A DNA stretch of 42,127 bases from an uncultured Prevotellaceae bacterium (GTDB lineage: Bacteria; Bacteroidota; Bacteroidia; Bacteroidales; Bacteroidaceae). The stretch spans positions 1 through 42,127 of the forward strand of contig CAMBDA010000029.1 of the NCBI GenBank assembly GCA_945865175.1. Reading direction: 5' to 3'. Below the pieces are notes generated by a model, which worked only from the letters and a program-made list of their open reading frames with translations, did no database searches and was not told the DNA's origin. Below are positions 7,067 to 14,360 of this stretch, in pieces. The position numbers and the translations under genes are program-made. Each line of letters opens with the position of its first letter. Within the stretch, counting starts at the first letter, position 1.

Positions 7067-7651
7067 ATGAATTTACCAGAGATAGCCGTTTTGGATGCCA
7101 ATATCCTTTCTTTGATGGGGATGAAGGCGTTGTTGCTGCGTATTGTGCCGCAGGCTGAGATATGCACGTTCCAGACGTTCCAGCAGATGGAGGAGCACGG
7201 GACGGAGGCCTTTGTCCACTATTTTGCGAGCGCACGCATGCTGATGCAGCATGGTGCTTTTTTTTCCCAGCACCGCACGCGTACGGTGGTGATGGTGGCA
7301 GGAGGTACGCCTCCGCCCTCAGGATTTCATCTGCTCGATGTGACTCAGGACGAGGAGACCCTGGTGCGCTCCATGCTGCGGCTCATGAGTCATGCCCATG
7401 CAGGCGGACGCCATCTGCCTCCGGCTCCGCAACAGGAAACCGGCCAGCTCTCGGGCCGCGAGGCAGAGGTGCTGGCCCTCATTGCCCGTGGTCATCTCAA
7501 CAAGGAGATTGCCGCCATGCTCCATATCTCCATCACCACGGTCATCTCGCATCGCAAGAACATCATGGAGAAACTGCGCATACGCAGTGTGAGTGGCCTC
7601 ACCATCTATGCCGTGATGAACGGGCTGGTGGACATGGGCCTTGACTCCTAG
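7067..7651 (+). CDS. LuxR-family regulator with degenerate receiver domain
   Basis: 194 residues. The C-terminal half is a clear LuxR/FixJ helix-turn-helix: LSGREAEVLALIARGHLNKEIAAML, then the recognition helix ITTVISHRKNIMEKL. The N-terminal ~110 residues have the length and beginning of a response-regulator receiver (IAVLDANILSLMGMKALL), but the region where the phosphoacceptor Asp should sit reads VHYFASARMLMQHG, without Asp. Activity is therefore probably not controlled by ordinary phosphorylation. The start at 7067 keeps the first beta strand; the promoter box is 4 bp upstream. It is divergent from cstA and convergent with the epimerase gene. The target is unknown. Confidence 0.8.
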   Translation: MNLPEIAVLDANILSLMGMKALLLRIVPQAEICTFQTFQQMEEHGTEAFVHYFASARMLMQHGAFFSQHRTRTVVMVAGGTPPPSGFHLLDVTQDEETLVRSMLRLMSHAHAGGRHLPPAPQQETGQLSGREAEVLALIARGHLNKEIAAMLHISITTVISHRKNIMEKLRIRSVSGLTIYAVMNGLVDMGLDS

Positions 7652-7697
7652 TCCCTCGCTTGGTGCTGTGTGCGTCAGGTGGAGTGGGGAGGAGACG

Positions 7698-8846
7698 TTA
7701 TCCCTTGATGCGCTTCACGCCGATGCCAGGAAGATGAGGCAGGCACAGTTTGCCCTGAACCACTTCCACGCCTCTGAAGCGGTCGTTGGAGATGAGCAGG
7801 TTGCCGTCGAGGTCGGCAAAGTCTACGGCCGGCGACAGCTGTGCGGCTGCCGATATGCCGCAGGAGGTCTCGGTCATGCATCCTATCATCACTTTCATCC
7901 CTAGGGCACGTGCCGTGGTGAGCATCTTCCATGCCTCGCGCATGCCCGTACATTTCATCAGTTTGATGTTGATGCCTGTGAAGGCCCCTTTTATCCGCTC
8001 AATGTCGGCCAGCCGCTGGATGCTCTCGTCGGCAAAGACAGGTATGGGCGACTGCTGGGTAATCCACGCAATGTCCTCGAGGCGTGTCTTGGGCATAGGC
8101 TGTTCCACCATCACCACGCCCTGGCTGTGGAGCCAGTGGATCATGTCGAGGGCCTGTTGGCGGTCGGTCCATCCCTGATTGGCATCCACGGCGATGGGCA
8201 GGGAGGTGACACGGCGGATGGTCTCTATCATCTCTCGGTCGGTGTCGCGCCCCACCTTCACCTTCAGGATGTTGAATCGGCCTGCACATTCGAGTGTCTT
8301 TTCACGTACTACCTCCGGCTTGTCTATGCCGATGGTGAAGGTGGTGGAGGGTGCCTTTTCTGGGTTGAGCCCCCATATCCTGTGCCAGGGCTGTTTCATC
8401 ATCTTGCCCACCAGGTCGTGGAGGGCAATGTCCACGGCGGCCTTGCCTGCGGCGTTGCCCTGGTCCAGACGGTCCACGGCCTCCAGTATCTCCTCCAGCT
8501 GGAAGGGATCGGGAAACGTGCCCAGCAGTTCGGCTGCTCGGCCCAGAAACGCGGTCACGCTCTCCACGGTGCCCAGTTCGGCCGATAGATAGGGCGGCAT
8601 GCTGGCTTCGCCGTAGCCTGTGAAGCCGTCGTAGTGGAGCTCCACCTGTATGTCGGGGGTGGTGCTGCGCGAATGGGTGGCCACCGTGAACACGTGGCGT
8701 AGCTTCAGTTCGTAGGGGGCAAAGGCGAGCTGCATCCGGGGACGGCTGCCTATACGGCGGCCCACGGCCACAAGGGGCAGCGGGGACAGGGCTGCTGCCG
8801 TGAGGGCTGTAGCCGATGTGAGGAGGAATTGTCTTCTGTCTGTCAT
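7698..8846 (-). CDS. Dipeptide (L-Ala-D/L-Glu) epimerase with Tat signal
   Basis: 382 residues of the enolase superfamily, muconate-lactonizing subgroup. Catalytic and metal residues are visible: K195-x-K197 in LKVKVG, D221 in VDANQGW, E248 in VEQP, D273 in FADES and K295 in INIKLMK, plus the DLDGN motif near 346-349 typical of dipeptide epimerases. Known reaction: epimerisation of L-Ala-D-Glu to L-Ala-L-Glu during murein peptide recycling. The N-terminus TDRRQFLLTSATALTAAA is a twin-arginine export signal, so the folded enzyme likely acts in the periplasm. Its ATG overlaps the stop of the upstream NlpC/P60 gene by 4 bp, indicating translational coupling; the peptidase would supply its substrate. 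Confidence 0.88.
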   Translation of the reverse strand: MTDRRQFLLTSATALTAAALSPLPLVAVGRRIGSRPRMQLAFAPYELKLRHVFTVATHSRSTTPDIQVELHYDGFTGYGEASMPPYLSAELGTVESVTAFLGRAAELLGTFPDPFQLEEILEAVDRLDQGNAAGKAAVDIALHDLVGKMMKQPWHRIWGLNPEKAPSTTFTIGIDKPEVVREKTLECAGRFNILKVKVGRDTDREMIETIRRVTSLPIAVDANQGWTDRQQALDMIHWLHSQGVVMVEQPMPKTRLEDIAWITQQSPIPVFADESIQRLADIERIKGAFTGINIKLMKCTGMREAWKMLTTARALGMKVMIGCMTETSCGISAAAQLSPAVDFADLDGNLLISNDRFRGVEVVQGKLCLPHLPGIGVKRIKG

Positions 8847-9805
8847 TGGTAGAGAGGGCTGTGAGGGGTGGTGAACATGTTTTCTGATTGGTTGATATGG
8901 GGAAGTATACGGCCGGCAAAGAGCAGACGGCCATGGTCGTAGGCATCGTAAAGGGGGTCAGAGGGGTCGAGCGAGGCCACACGTACGCAGCCCAGCGAGT
9001 GGATGAAGCGTCGTTGGCCCATATAGAATCCCACATGCACCACCCTGGGTGTGCCGTCAGCGCTGGTGCTGCCAAAGAAGAGCAGGTCGCCTGGCTGTAG
9101 GTTGCGGCAGTCGGCATCTACGGTGATGCGCTGTCCTTCGCGTGCCTGCTGAGAGGCATTGCGGGGGATGATGATGTCGTGCATGAAAAGCACAGTGCGC
9201 ACAAAGCCGCTGCAGTCCACTCCTTTGGTGGATGTGCCGCCCCACATGTAGGGTGTACCCACTAGCCTGAGGGCTGTGGCCAGGATGGCCTGTGGCTCTT
9301 GGCTCAGGTGGCTGCGCCATTTGTGCAGCGGGATGCCGTCCTGTTTGGGCAGGTAGCCTTCGCGTCCGTCGGGGTATTCCACACGGTAATAGCGTCCTTT
9401 GCTGCCTGCGAGTAGCAGCCTGTTGCCCGCCACCACGTCGCTTACGGGCTGCGAACGGCGGCTGGGACGGCTGTATACCGTGGCATAGAGGGCGGTGACC
9501 ACCAGTTGGGGACTTTGGTTCCATAGGGAGAGCTGCTGGCGTTCCATGGGGTGGATGCAGCCGCCCAGCACCCAGGCTTCATAGTGGTCGGGGGTGAGGA
9601 TGCGTGTCCATTCGTGGTGTCTGTCCAGTATCTTCACGGGCATGCCCAGCAGGGCCTGCGACTCCTGGCCGGATGAATACTCGGCCGCTGTGCGGGTGTT
9701 GCACACCGACACATTGACTACGGCATAGTCTGGCCGCTGGGCGGCCGTGGGCAGCAACCACAGCCCTGCAAGGAGGATGAGGAGGATTTTCATGCTTGAA
9801 TGCAT
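8843..9805 (-). CDS. Secreted NlpC/P60 murein endopeptidase with SH3 domains
   Basis: 320 residues. The signal peptide is MKILLILLAGLWLLPTAAQ, using the start at 9793 (an ATG at 9805 adds four residues). Bacterial SH3-like domains occupy about 25-165 (VNVSVCNTR, VTALYATVYSRPS). The NlpC/P60 catalytic domain starts near 172 with LVGTPYMWGGTSTKGVDCSGF; the nucleophile is C198, the base H257 (VVHVGFYMG), and the third polar residue probably H269 (FIHS). Family members such as YkfC cleave the gamma-D-Glu-diamino acid bond of muropeptides and release L-Ala-D-Glu. The downstream epimerase would use that product. No consensus promoter was found in the 138 bp upstream. Confidence 0.87.
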   Translation of the reverse strand: MHSSMKILLILLAGLWLLPTAAQRPDYAVVNVSVCNTRTAAEYSSGQESQALLGMPVKILDRHHEWTRILTPDHYEAWVLGGCIHPMERQQLSLWNQSPQLVVTALYATVYSRPSRRSQPVSDVVAGNRLLLAGSKGRYYRVEYPDGREGYLPKQDGIPLHKWRSHLSQEPQAILATALRLVGTPYMWGGTSTKGVDCSGFVRTVLFMHDIIIPRNASQQAREGQRITVDADCRNLQPGDLLFFGSTSADGTPRVVHVGFYMGQRRFIHSLGCVRVASLDPSDPLYDAYDHGRLLFAGRILPHINQSENMFTTPHSPLYQ

Positions 9806-9912
9806 ATAGGGTGGAAAAATGATGGGAGGACAGAGGGCTATGCCTCCGCCTCCCCTTGGAAACGTGTAACGCTGCCACCCTCACAGATGTTTGATAAACG
9901 TCATGTCTGTTT

Positions 9913-9940
9913 CATCTGCAGGTGGCATGCAAAGCAGATG
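9913..9940 (-). terminator. Weak hairpin after ilvC
   Basis: CATCTGC and GCAGATG form a 7-bp stem with a 14-base loop, 3-30 bp past the ilvC stop. No T-run follows, so a terminator role is tentative. Confidence 0.25.
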
Positions 9941-9943
9941 GAT

Positions 9944-10987
9944 TCAATTGTTCTCGGGACGCAGCTTGCGCACGGTCTCGGCGGTGCGCCACATCTCGCT
10001 TTCGTGCAGGGCTTCCAGCTCCTTCTCCAGGCCCACACGGTAGTCGGGCTTGCTGTTGGCGTCGATGCTGATCTGGGCTTCGTTGCCACACTTCACGCTG
10101 GCATAGAGCTTCTCCATTACAGGCTTGATTGCATCGTGGAAGGGACCCATCCAATCCAGTGCGCCGCGCTGTGCGGTGGTGGAGCAGTTGGCGTACATCC
10201 AGTCCATACCCTTCTGTGCAAACAGGGGCATCAGCGACTGGGTGAGCTCCTCTACGGTCTCGTTGAAGGCTTCAGAGGGTGTGTGTCCGTTTTCGCGGAG
10301 CACCTCATACTGGGCCAGCAGCAGACCCTGAATGGCACCCATCAGTGAACCGCGTTCGCCGGTGAGGTCAGAGGTGGCTTCACGCTGGAAGGTGGTCTCG
10401 AAGAGGTAGCCGCTGCCAATGCCGATACCCAGCGCCAGTGTGCGGTCGAGTGCACGGCCTGTGGCATCCTGGTATACAGCATAGGAACTGTTCAGGCCAC
10501 GGCCTTCGAGGAACATGGTGCGCAGTGATGTGCCGCTGCCCTTGGGGGCTACCATGATTACGTCGATATCCTTGGCAGGCACACAACCGGTGCGGTCGTT
10601 CCATGTGATGGCAAAGCCATGTGAGAAATAGAGGGCCTTGCCAGGGGTGAGATACTGCTTCAGAGTGGGCCATACGCTCATTACGGCTGCATCGCTGAGC
10701 AGGCACATTACGATGGTGCCCTTCTCTGCTGCCTCCTCGATGGAGAAGAGGGTCTTTCCGGGTACCCATCCGTCGGCTACTGCCTTCTCGAAGGTCTTGC
10801 CCTGTCGCTGGCCTACAATCACGTTGAAGCCGTTGTCGCGCAGGTTGCATGCCTGGCCGGGACCCTGGACACCATAGCCGATGACGGCGATGGTCTCGTC
10901 CTTCAGAATCTCACGGGCTTTGTCGAGAGGAAATTCCTCGCGGGTCATTACTTCTTCAATGACACCGCCAAAATTCATTTTTGCCAT
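9944..10987 (-). CDS. ilvC: Ketol-acid reductoisomerase
   Basis: 347 residues from the ATG at 10987 (MAKMNFGGV). The frame is open upstream to 11098, but that stretch overlaps the promoter and has no homology. The Rossmann motif GYGVQGPGQACNLRDNG and the specificity-loop region VGQRQGKTF are followed by the all-helical C-terminal domain with conserved acidic residues (SDLTGERGSLMGAIQGLL, EETVEEL-type and TTAQRGALDW blocks). It converts acetolactate or acetohydroxybutyrate to the dihydroxy acid with NADPH and Mg2+, the second step of Val/Ile/Leu synthesis. It is the last gene of the ilv cluster but has its own TAACTTTG box at 11041, so it can be transcribed alone. Confidence 0.95.
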   Translation of the reverse strand: MAKMNFGGVIEEVMTREEFPLDKAREILKDETIAVIGYGVQGPGQACNLRDNGFNVIVGQRQGKTFEKAVADGWVPGKTLFSIEEAAEKGTIVMCLLSDAAVMSVWPTLKQYLTPGKALYFSHGFAITWNDRTGCVPAKDIDVIMVAPKGSGTSLRTMFLEGRGLNSSYAVYQDATGRALDRTLALGIGIGSGYLFETTFQREATSDLTGERGSLMGAIQGLLLAQYEVLRENGHTPSEAFNETVEELTQSLMPLFAQKGMDWMYANCSTTAQRGALDWMGPFHDAIKPVMEKLYASVKCGNEAQISIDANSKPDYRVGLEKELEALHESEMWRTAETVRKLRPENN

Positions 10988-11040
10988 TTTCCTATTATTT
11001 ATTTTTTGGTTAGAAGTTTGTCTTTTCCCTAAATCGGGTG

Positions 11041-11048
11041 CAAAGTTA
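11041..11048 (-). promoter_or_regulatory. -7 promoter element for ilvC
   Basis: Minus strand TAACTTTG in the 71-bp gap between the thioesterase gene and ilvC, 53 bp before the ilvC ATG. Confidence 0.55.
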
Positions 11049-11058
11049 CGAAATATAA

Positions 11059-11817
11059 TTATAATGTATGCTTTTTGAAGCAGATTTTTGCTTGGCATAC
11101 AGTTTCATTGTCATTTTTTCGCACTTCAATGTCCATTTCGTCCTCGCTGACCGGCTGTTGGTAGAAGCAGAGCGTGTCGCCCATGTAGGCTTCGGCCTTG
11201 TAGGCAATCTCCAGACGCCGTAGGCTTTGCTGCTCAAACCGTTCGCGGGGAAAGAGGTCGAGGATATGCTCGATGTACTTGATGCTGTTGATGTGTCCGT
11301 TGATGTCCACATCGCTGTAGTAGGTGTGGATGGAGCGCACCTTCTCTGCATTGCGGAAGCGGAAGCGGCCATGGCCTGCTATGGGACACACGTTGTCGGC
11401 CTCGTCCACCACATAGCGCAGGATGTCCCCGTCGTAGAGCGAGAGCAGGTCGCAGGGCTTGCGCGTGGTCATGTCGATCATCGCCCAGGTGCTGCGGGCA
11501 TAGCCCAGTGGTGTGCCGTCGGGTCGCTGGATGGCGAAATTACGGTTGGTGAAGAGCTTGATTACGCTCTCCACCCAGGTTTTTATTTCTATGTGCTCAT
11601 ACTGGCATGGCAGTTCGGTCATTTCGATACTCAGACGGCTCAGTACCCAGGTGTGGCTGCTCTCGTTGAGCGCCCCGATACCCCAGCCCCTGCGCTGCGA
11701 GTGGTTGCCGGCGGCATTGAGCAGATGGTTGCCCAGCACACCCATGAAGATGTGGCCTGTAAAGTCCACATGGAAGGGCTCCACATAGATGGGGTATGTG
11801 TCCACCTTCTCCATCAT
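11059..11817 (-). CDS. Acyl-ACP thioesterase
   Basis: 252 residues with the double-hotdog layout of the acyl-ACP thioesterase family (FatA/FatB-like). The first hotdog covers about 1-130 (FTGHIFMGVLGNHLLNAAGNHSQ, then SSHTWVLSRLSIEM and YARSTWAMIDM). The second has the catalytic Asn/His region in YYSDVDINGHINSIKYIEHILD. Known reaction: hydrolysis of acyl-ACP to release free fatty acid. Its 5' end overlaps the stop of ilvN by 4 bp. A lipid enzyme inside a branched-chain amino acid operon could link branched-chain precursor supply to branched fatty acid synthesis (inference). Confidence 0.88.
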   Translation of the reverse strand: MMEKVDTYPIYVEPFHVDFTGHIFMGVLGNHLLNAAGNHSQRRGWGIGALNESSHTWVLSRLSIEMTELPCQYEHIEIKTWVESVIKLFTNRNFAIQRPDGTPLGYARSTWAMIDMTTRKPCDLLSLYDGDILRYVVDEADNVCPIAGHGRFRFRNAEKVRSIHTYYSDVDINGHINSIKYIEHILDLFPRERFEQQSLRRLEIAYKAEAYMGDTLCFYQQPVSEDEMDIEVRKNDNETVCQAKICFKKHTL

Positions 11818-12629
11818 CTGTCTCTCTCCTCTTCGCGCTTGGCTATATATTGGTCAAGGCGTTCGATGCATGACTTGGTGATGGCAATGCGCCCCGAGCG
11901 TACAAACTGCAGCACGCAGCCCAGCTCGTTGAGCAGATTGAAGTGGTCCAGCACGTCGCTGGTAACGCCGGTCTTCTCTACGGTGGTATAGGTGGGGTTC
12001 ACCTCCACGATGCGTGCGTCGAAACGTCGCACAATGCGTGAAATCTCAGGGTTGGCCAGCACCAGGGGGGTGGAGAGCTTGAGGAGCGAGGTTTCCAGGA
12101 TGAAAATCTCGTCGTCCACGAAGCAGTTGGCCTGCAACACGTCAATCTTCTTTTCTATCTGCTTGCACAGCATCTCGGCCATCTCCTGGCGGCAGTAACA
12201 TGTGATGGTATACTTGTGTACGCCCGGCGTGCTGGAGGAGCACACGTTGAGCGACTCGATATTTACCTGTCTGCGGGTGAAGACAGCCGTAATCTGGTTG
12301 AGCAGACCGGCATAGTTTTCCGAATAGATGATGAGCGTGTACAGGGTGAGGCCTTCATGATTGAGAAGCGAGCCTTCCACGGCAGCCGATGCCCTGCGGG
12401 CCACAGCATTGCGGCTGAAGGTCTCCCGCTGGCCGTCGCTGCGCTGGTCGTTGGCGAGGGTGGCCTTGCGCTGGCGCGCCAGGTTCTTTTCGTAAGAGTC
12501 TCGCTCTACGGAAGCCGCAGCACGCACGGCAGCATCAAACTGTTCGGTCACGTTCTGCTCTTCCCCGCACTTGCCGCAGGTATTGCAGTCGCCGCATTCG
12601 GCAGCACCTATATTCTTGTTTGTTTCCAT
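11814..12629 (-). CDS. ilvN: Acetolactate synthase small (regulatory) subunit with Cys-rich N-terminal extension
   Basis: 271 residues. Residues ~96-270 are a full IlvN/IlvH: ACT domain LYTLIIYSENYAGLLNQI, RRQVNIESLNV, then the C-terminal ALS_ss_C domain with RIVEVNPTYTTVEKTG and VLQFVRSGRIAITKS. It binds valine and activates the catalytic subunit IlvB encoded 16 bp upstream. Unusual is a ~95-residue N-terminal extension containing C12-x2-C15-x2-C18-x2-C21 followed by a charged, probably helical segment. Typical small subunits start at the ACT domain. No internal ATG lies near residue 95, which supports the long form. The Cys cluster could bind a metal or Fe-S centre (inference). Confidence 0.92.
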   Translation of the reverse strand: METNKNIGAAECGDCNTCGKCGEEQNVTEQFDAAVRAAASVERDSYEKNLARQRKATLANDQRSDGQRETFSRNAVARRASAAVEGSLLNHEGLTLYTLIIYSENYAGLLNQITAVFTRRQVNIESLNVCSSSTPGVHKYTITCYCRQEMAEMLCKQIEKKIDVLQANCFVDDEIFILETSLLKLSTPLVLANPEISRIVRRFDARIVEVNPTYTTVEKTGVTSDVLDHFNLLNELGCVLQFVRSGRIAITKSCIERLDQYIAKREEERDR

Positions 12630-12645
12630 TTTCTACAATAATATA

Positions 12646-14340
12646 TTATTTAACCTCCAGCAGCATCTCGTCTACATTGCCTCCGGGAGGGGTCATGGGC
12701 AGTACGTTCTCCTCTTCCAGCACGGCCACCTGCAGCAGGAAAGGACCGTCAGTGTCGAGCATCTCGCGGATGGCATTGTCCAGCTCGCTGCGTTCCACCA
12801 CGGTGCGGCAGGGAATGCCGTAGCCTGCAGCAATCTTTTCAAAGTCGGGGTTTGCCATGGGGGTGAACGAATAGCGTTTGTTGAAGAACATGTATTGCCA
12901 TTGGCGTACATTGCCCAGGTAGTTGTTGTTAAGCAGGATCATCTTCACGGGGCACTGCTGTTCCATGATGGTGCCCAGTTCCTGGATGGTCATCTGGAAT
13001 CCGCCGTCACCGCTGAACATGCACACGGTGCGCTCGGGGGCACCAAAGGTGGCACCTATGGCCGCAGGAATGCCGAAGCCCATGGTGCCGCACCCTCCGC
13101 TGGTTACAACCGAGCGGGGTCTGGTGAAGCGGAAATAGCGGCAGCCGAACATCTGGTTCTGGCCCACATCGGTCACCAGAATGGCATCGTGGCGGGCAGC
13201 CTCGCTCACCTTGTTCACTACCTCGCCCATCAGGATGGGCCCCTCGGTTGGGCTTAGGGCAGGGCGTATCACCTTGTTGTATTCCTTCTCGTTGTAGGGC
13301 TTGAAGCCATCTATCCATGCGTTGTGGGTGGCTTTGTCCACCAGTGGGGTCACAGCTGCCAGTGTCTGCTTGCAGTCGCCCAGCACGGCAAGGTCCACCT
13401 TCACGTTCTTGTTTATCTCCGATGGATCGATTTCGAAATGGATGATTTTGGCCTGCTTGGCATAATTCTTCAGATTGCCGGTCACGCGGTCGTCGAAACG
13501 CATACCCACGGCAATGAGCAGGTCACACTGGTTGGTCATCACATTGGGGGCCAGATTGCCGTGCATGCCCAGCTTGCCCATGTTCAGGGGATGGTCCGAC
13601 GGAAGGGCCGACAGTCCCAGGAAGGTGGTGCCCACGGGAATCTGCGCCTTTTCGATGAGTGTCTTCAGTTCCTCGCTGGCATCGGCCAGTTCCACGCCCT
13701 GGCCCACCAGCATGAAGGGCTTCACGCTTTCGTTGATCATCCTGGCCGCCTTCTCGATGGCACCTTCGGCAGGCTGGGGCACAGGATTGTAGCTGCGAAT
13801 GAAATCCACCTTCTGGGGCTGGTAGTCAATCAGCGCTGTCTGGGCGTTCTTGGTGAAGTCGAGCACCACAGGGCCGGGCCGGCCGCTGCTGGCGATATAG
13901 AAGGCGCGTGCCACTGCCCATGCGATGTCCTCGGCACGGCGTATCTGGAAGTTCCATTTGGTAATGGGCTGTGTCACGCCCACTACGTCCACTTCCTGAA
14001 AGGCATCGGTTCCCAGCATGGCTGCTCCCACCTGCCCGCAGATGACCACTAGCGGGGTGGAGTCGACCATGGCATCGGCCACGCCTGTGATGGTGTTCAT
14101 TGCGCCCGGGCCGGAGGTTACTATGCAGCAACCCACCTTACCGCTCACGCGGGCATAGCCCTGTGCTGCATGCACGGCGGCCTGTTCGTGGCGCACGAGG
14201 ATGTGGTTCAGTGTCTGTTTGTGGTCATAGAGTGCATCGTAGGTGGGCATGATGGCACCGCCAGGGTAGCCGAAGAGTACTTCCACCCCTTCATGCTCCA
14301 GCGATCGCATCAGTGCCTCTGCACCAGTTATCTTTTCCAT
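12646..14340 (-). CDS. ilvB: Acetolactate synthase large (catalytic) subunit
   Basis: 564 residues. The N-terminal TPP-binding domain has FGYPGGAIMPTYDAL and catalytic E52 in VRHEQAAVHAAQGYAR, plus the conserved CGQVGAAMLGTDAFQE. The middle domain is FAD-type and the C-terminal pyrophosphate domain has the GDGGFQMTIQEL...NNNYLGNVRQWQ Mg2+/ThDP motif. Condenses two pyruvates (or pyruvate plus 2-oxobutyrate), the committed step for Val/Leu/Ile. It lies between ilvD and ilvN with short gaps (20 and 16 bp), consistent with a single transcript from the promoter upstream of ilvD. Confidence 0.95.
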   Translation of the reverse strand: MEKITGAEALMRSLEHEGVEVLFGYPGGAIMPTYDALYDHKQTLNHILVRHEQAAVHAAQGYARVSGKVGCCIVTSGPGAMNTITGVADAMVDSTPLVVICGQVGAAMLGTDAFQEVDVVGVTQPITKWNFQIRRAEDIAWAVARAFYIASSGRPGPVVLDFTKNAQTALIDYQPQKVDFIRSYNPVPQPAEGAIEKAARMINESVKPFMLVGQGVELADASEELKTLIEKAQIPVGTTFLGLSALPSDHPLNMGKLGMHGNLAPNVMTNQCDLLIAVGMRFDDRVTGNLKNYAKQAKIIHFEIDPSEINKNVKVDLAVLGDCKQTLAAVTPLVDKATHNAWIDGFKPYNEKEYNKVIRPALSPTEGPILMGEVVNKVSEAARHDAILVTDVGQNQMFGCRYFRFTRPRSVVTSGGCGTMGFGIPAAIGATFGAPERTVCMFSGDGGFQMTIQELGTIMEQQCPVKMILLNNNYLGNVRQWQYMFFNKRYSFTPMANPDFEKIAAGYGIPCRTVVERSELDNAIREMLDTDGPFLLQVAVLEEENVLPMTPPGGNVDEMLLEVK

Positions 14341-14360
14341 TGTATCTTCTTCTTTGTTGC

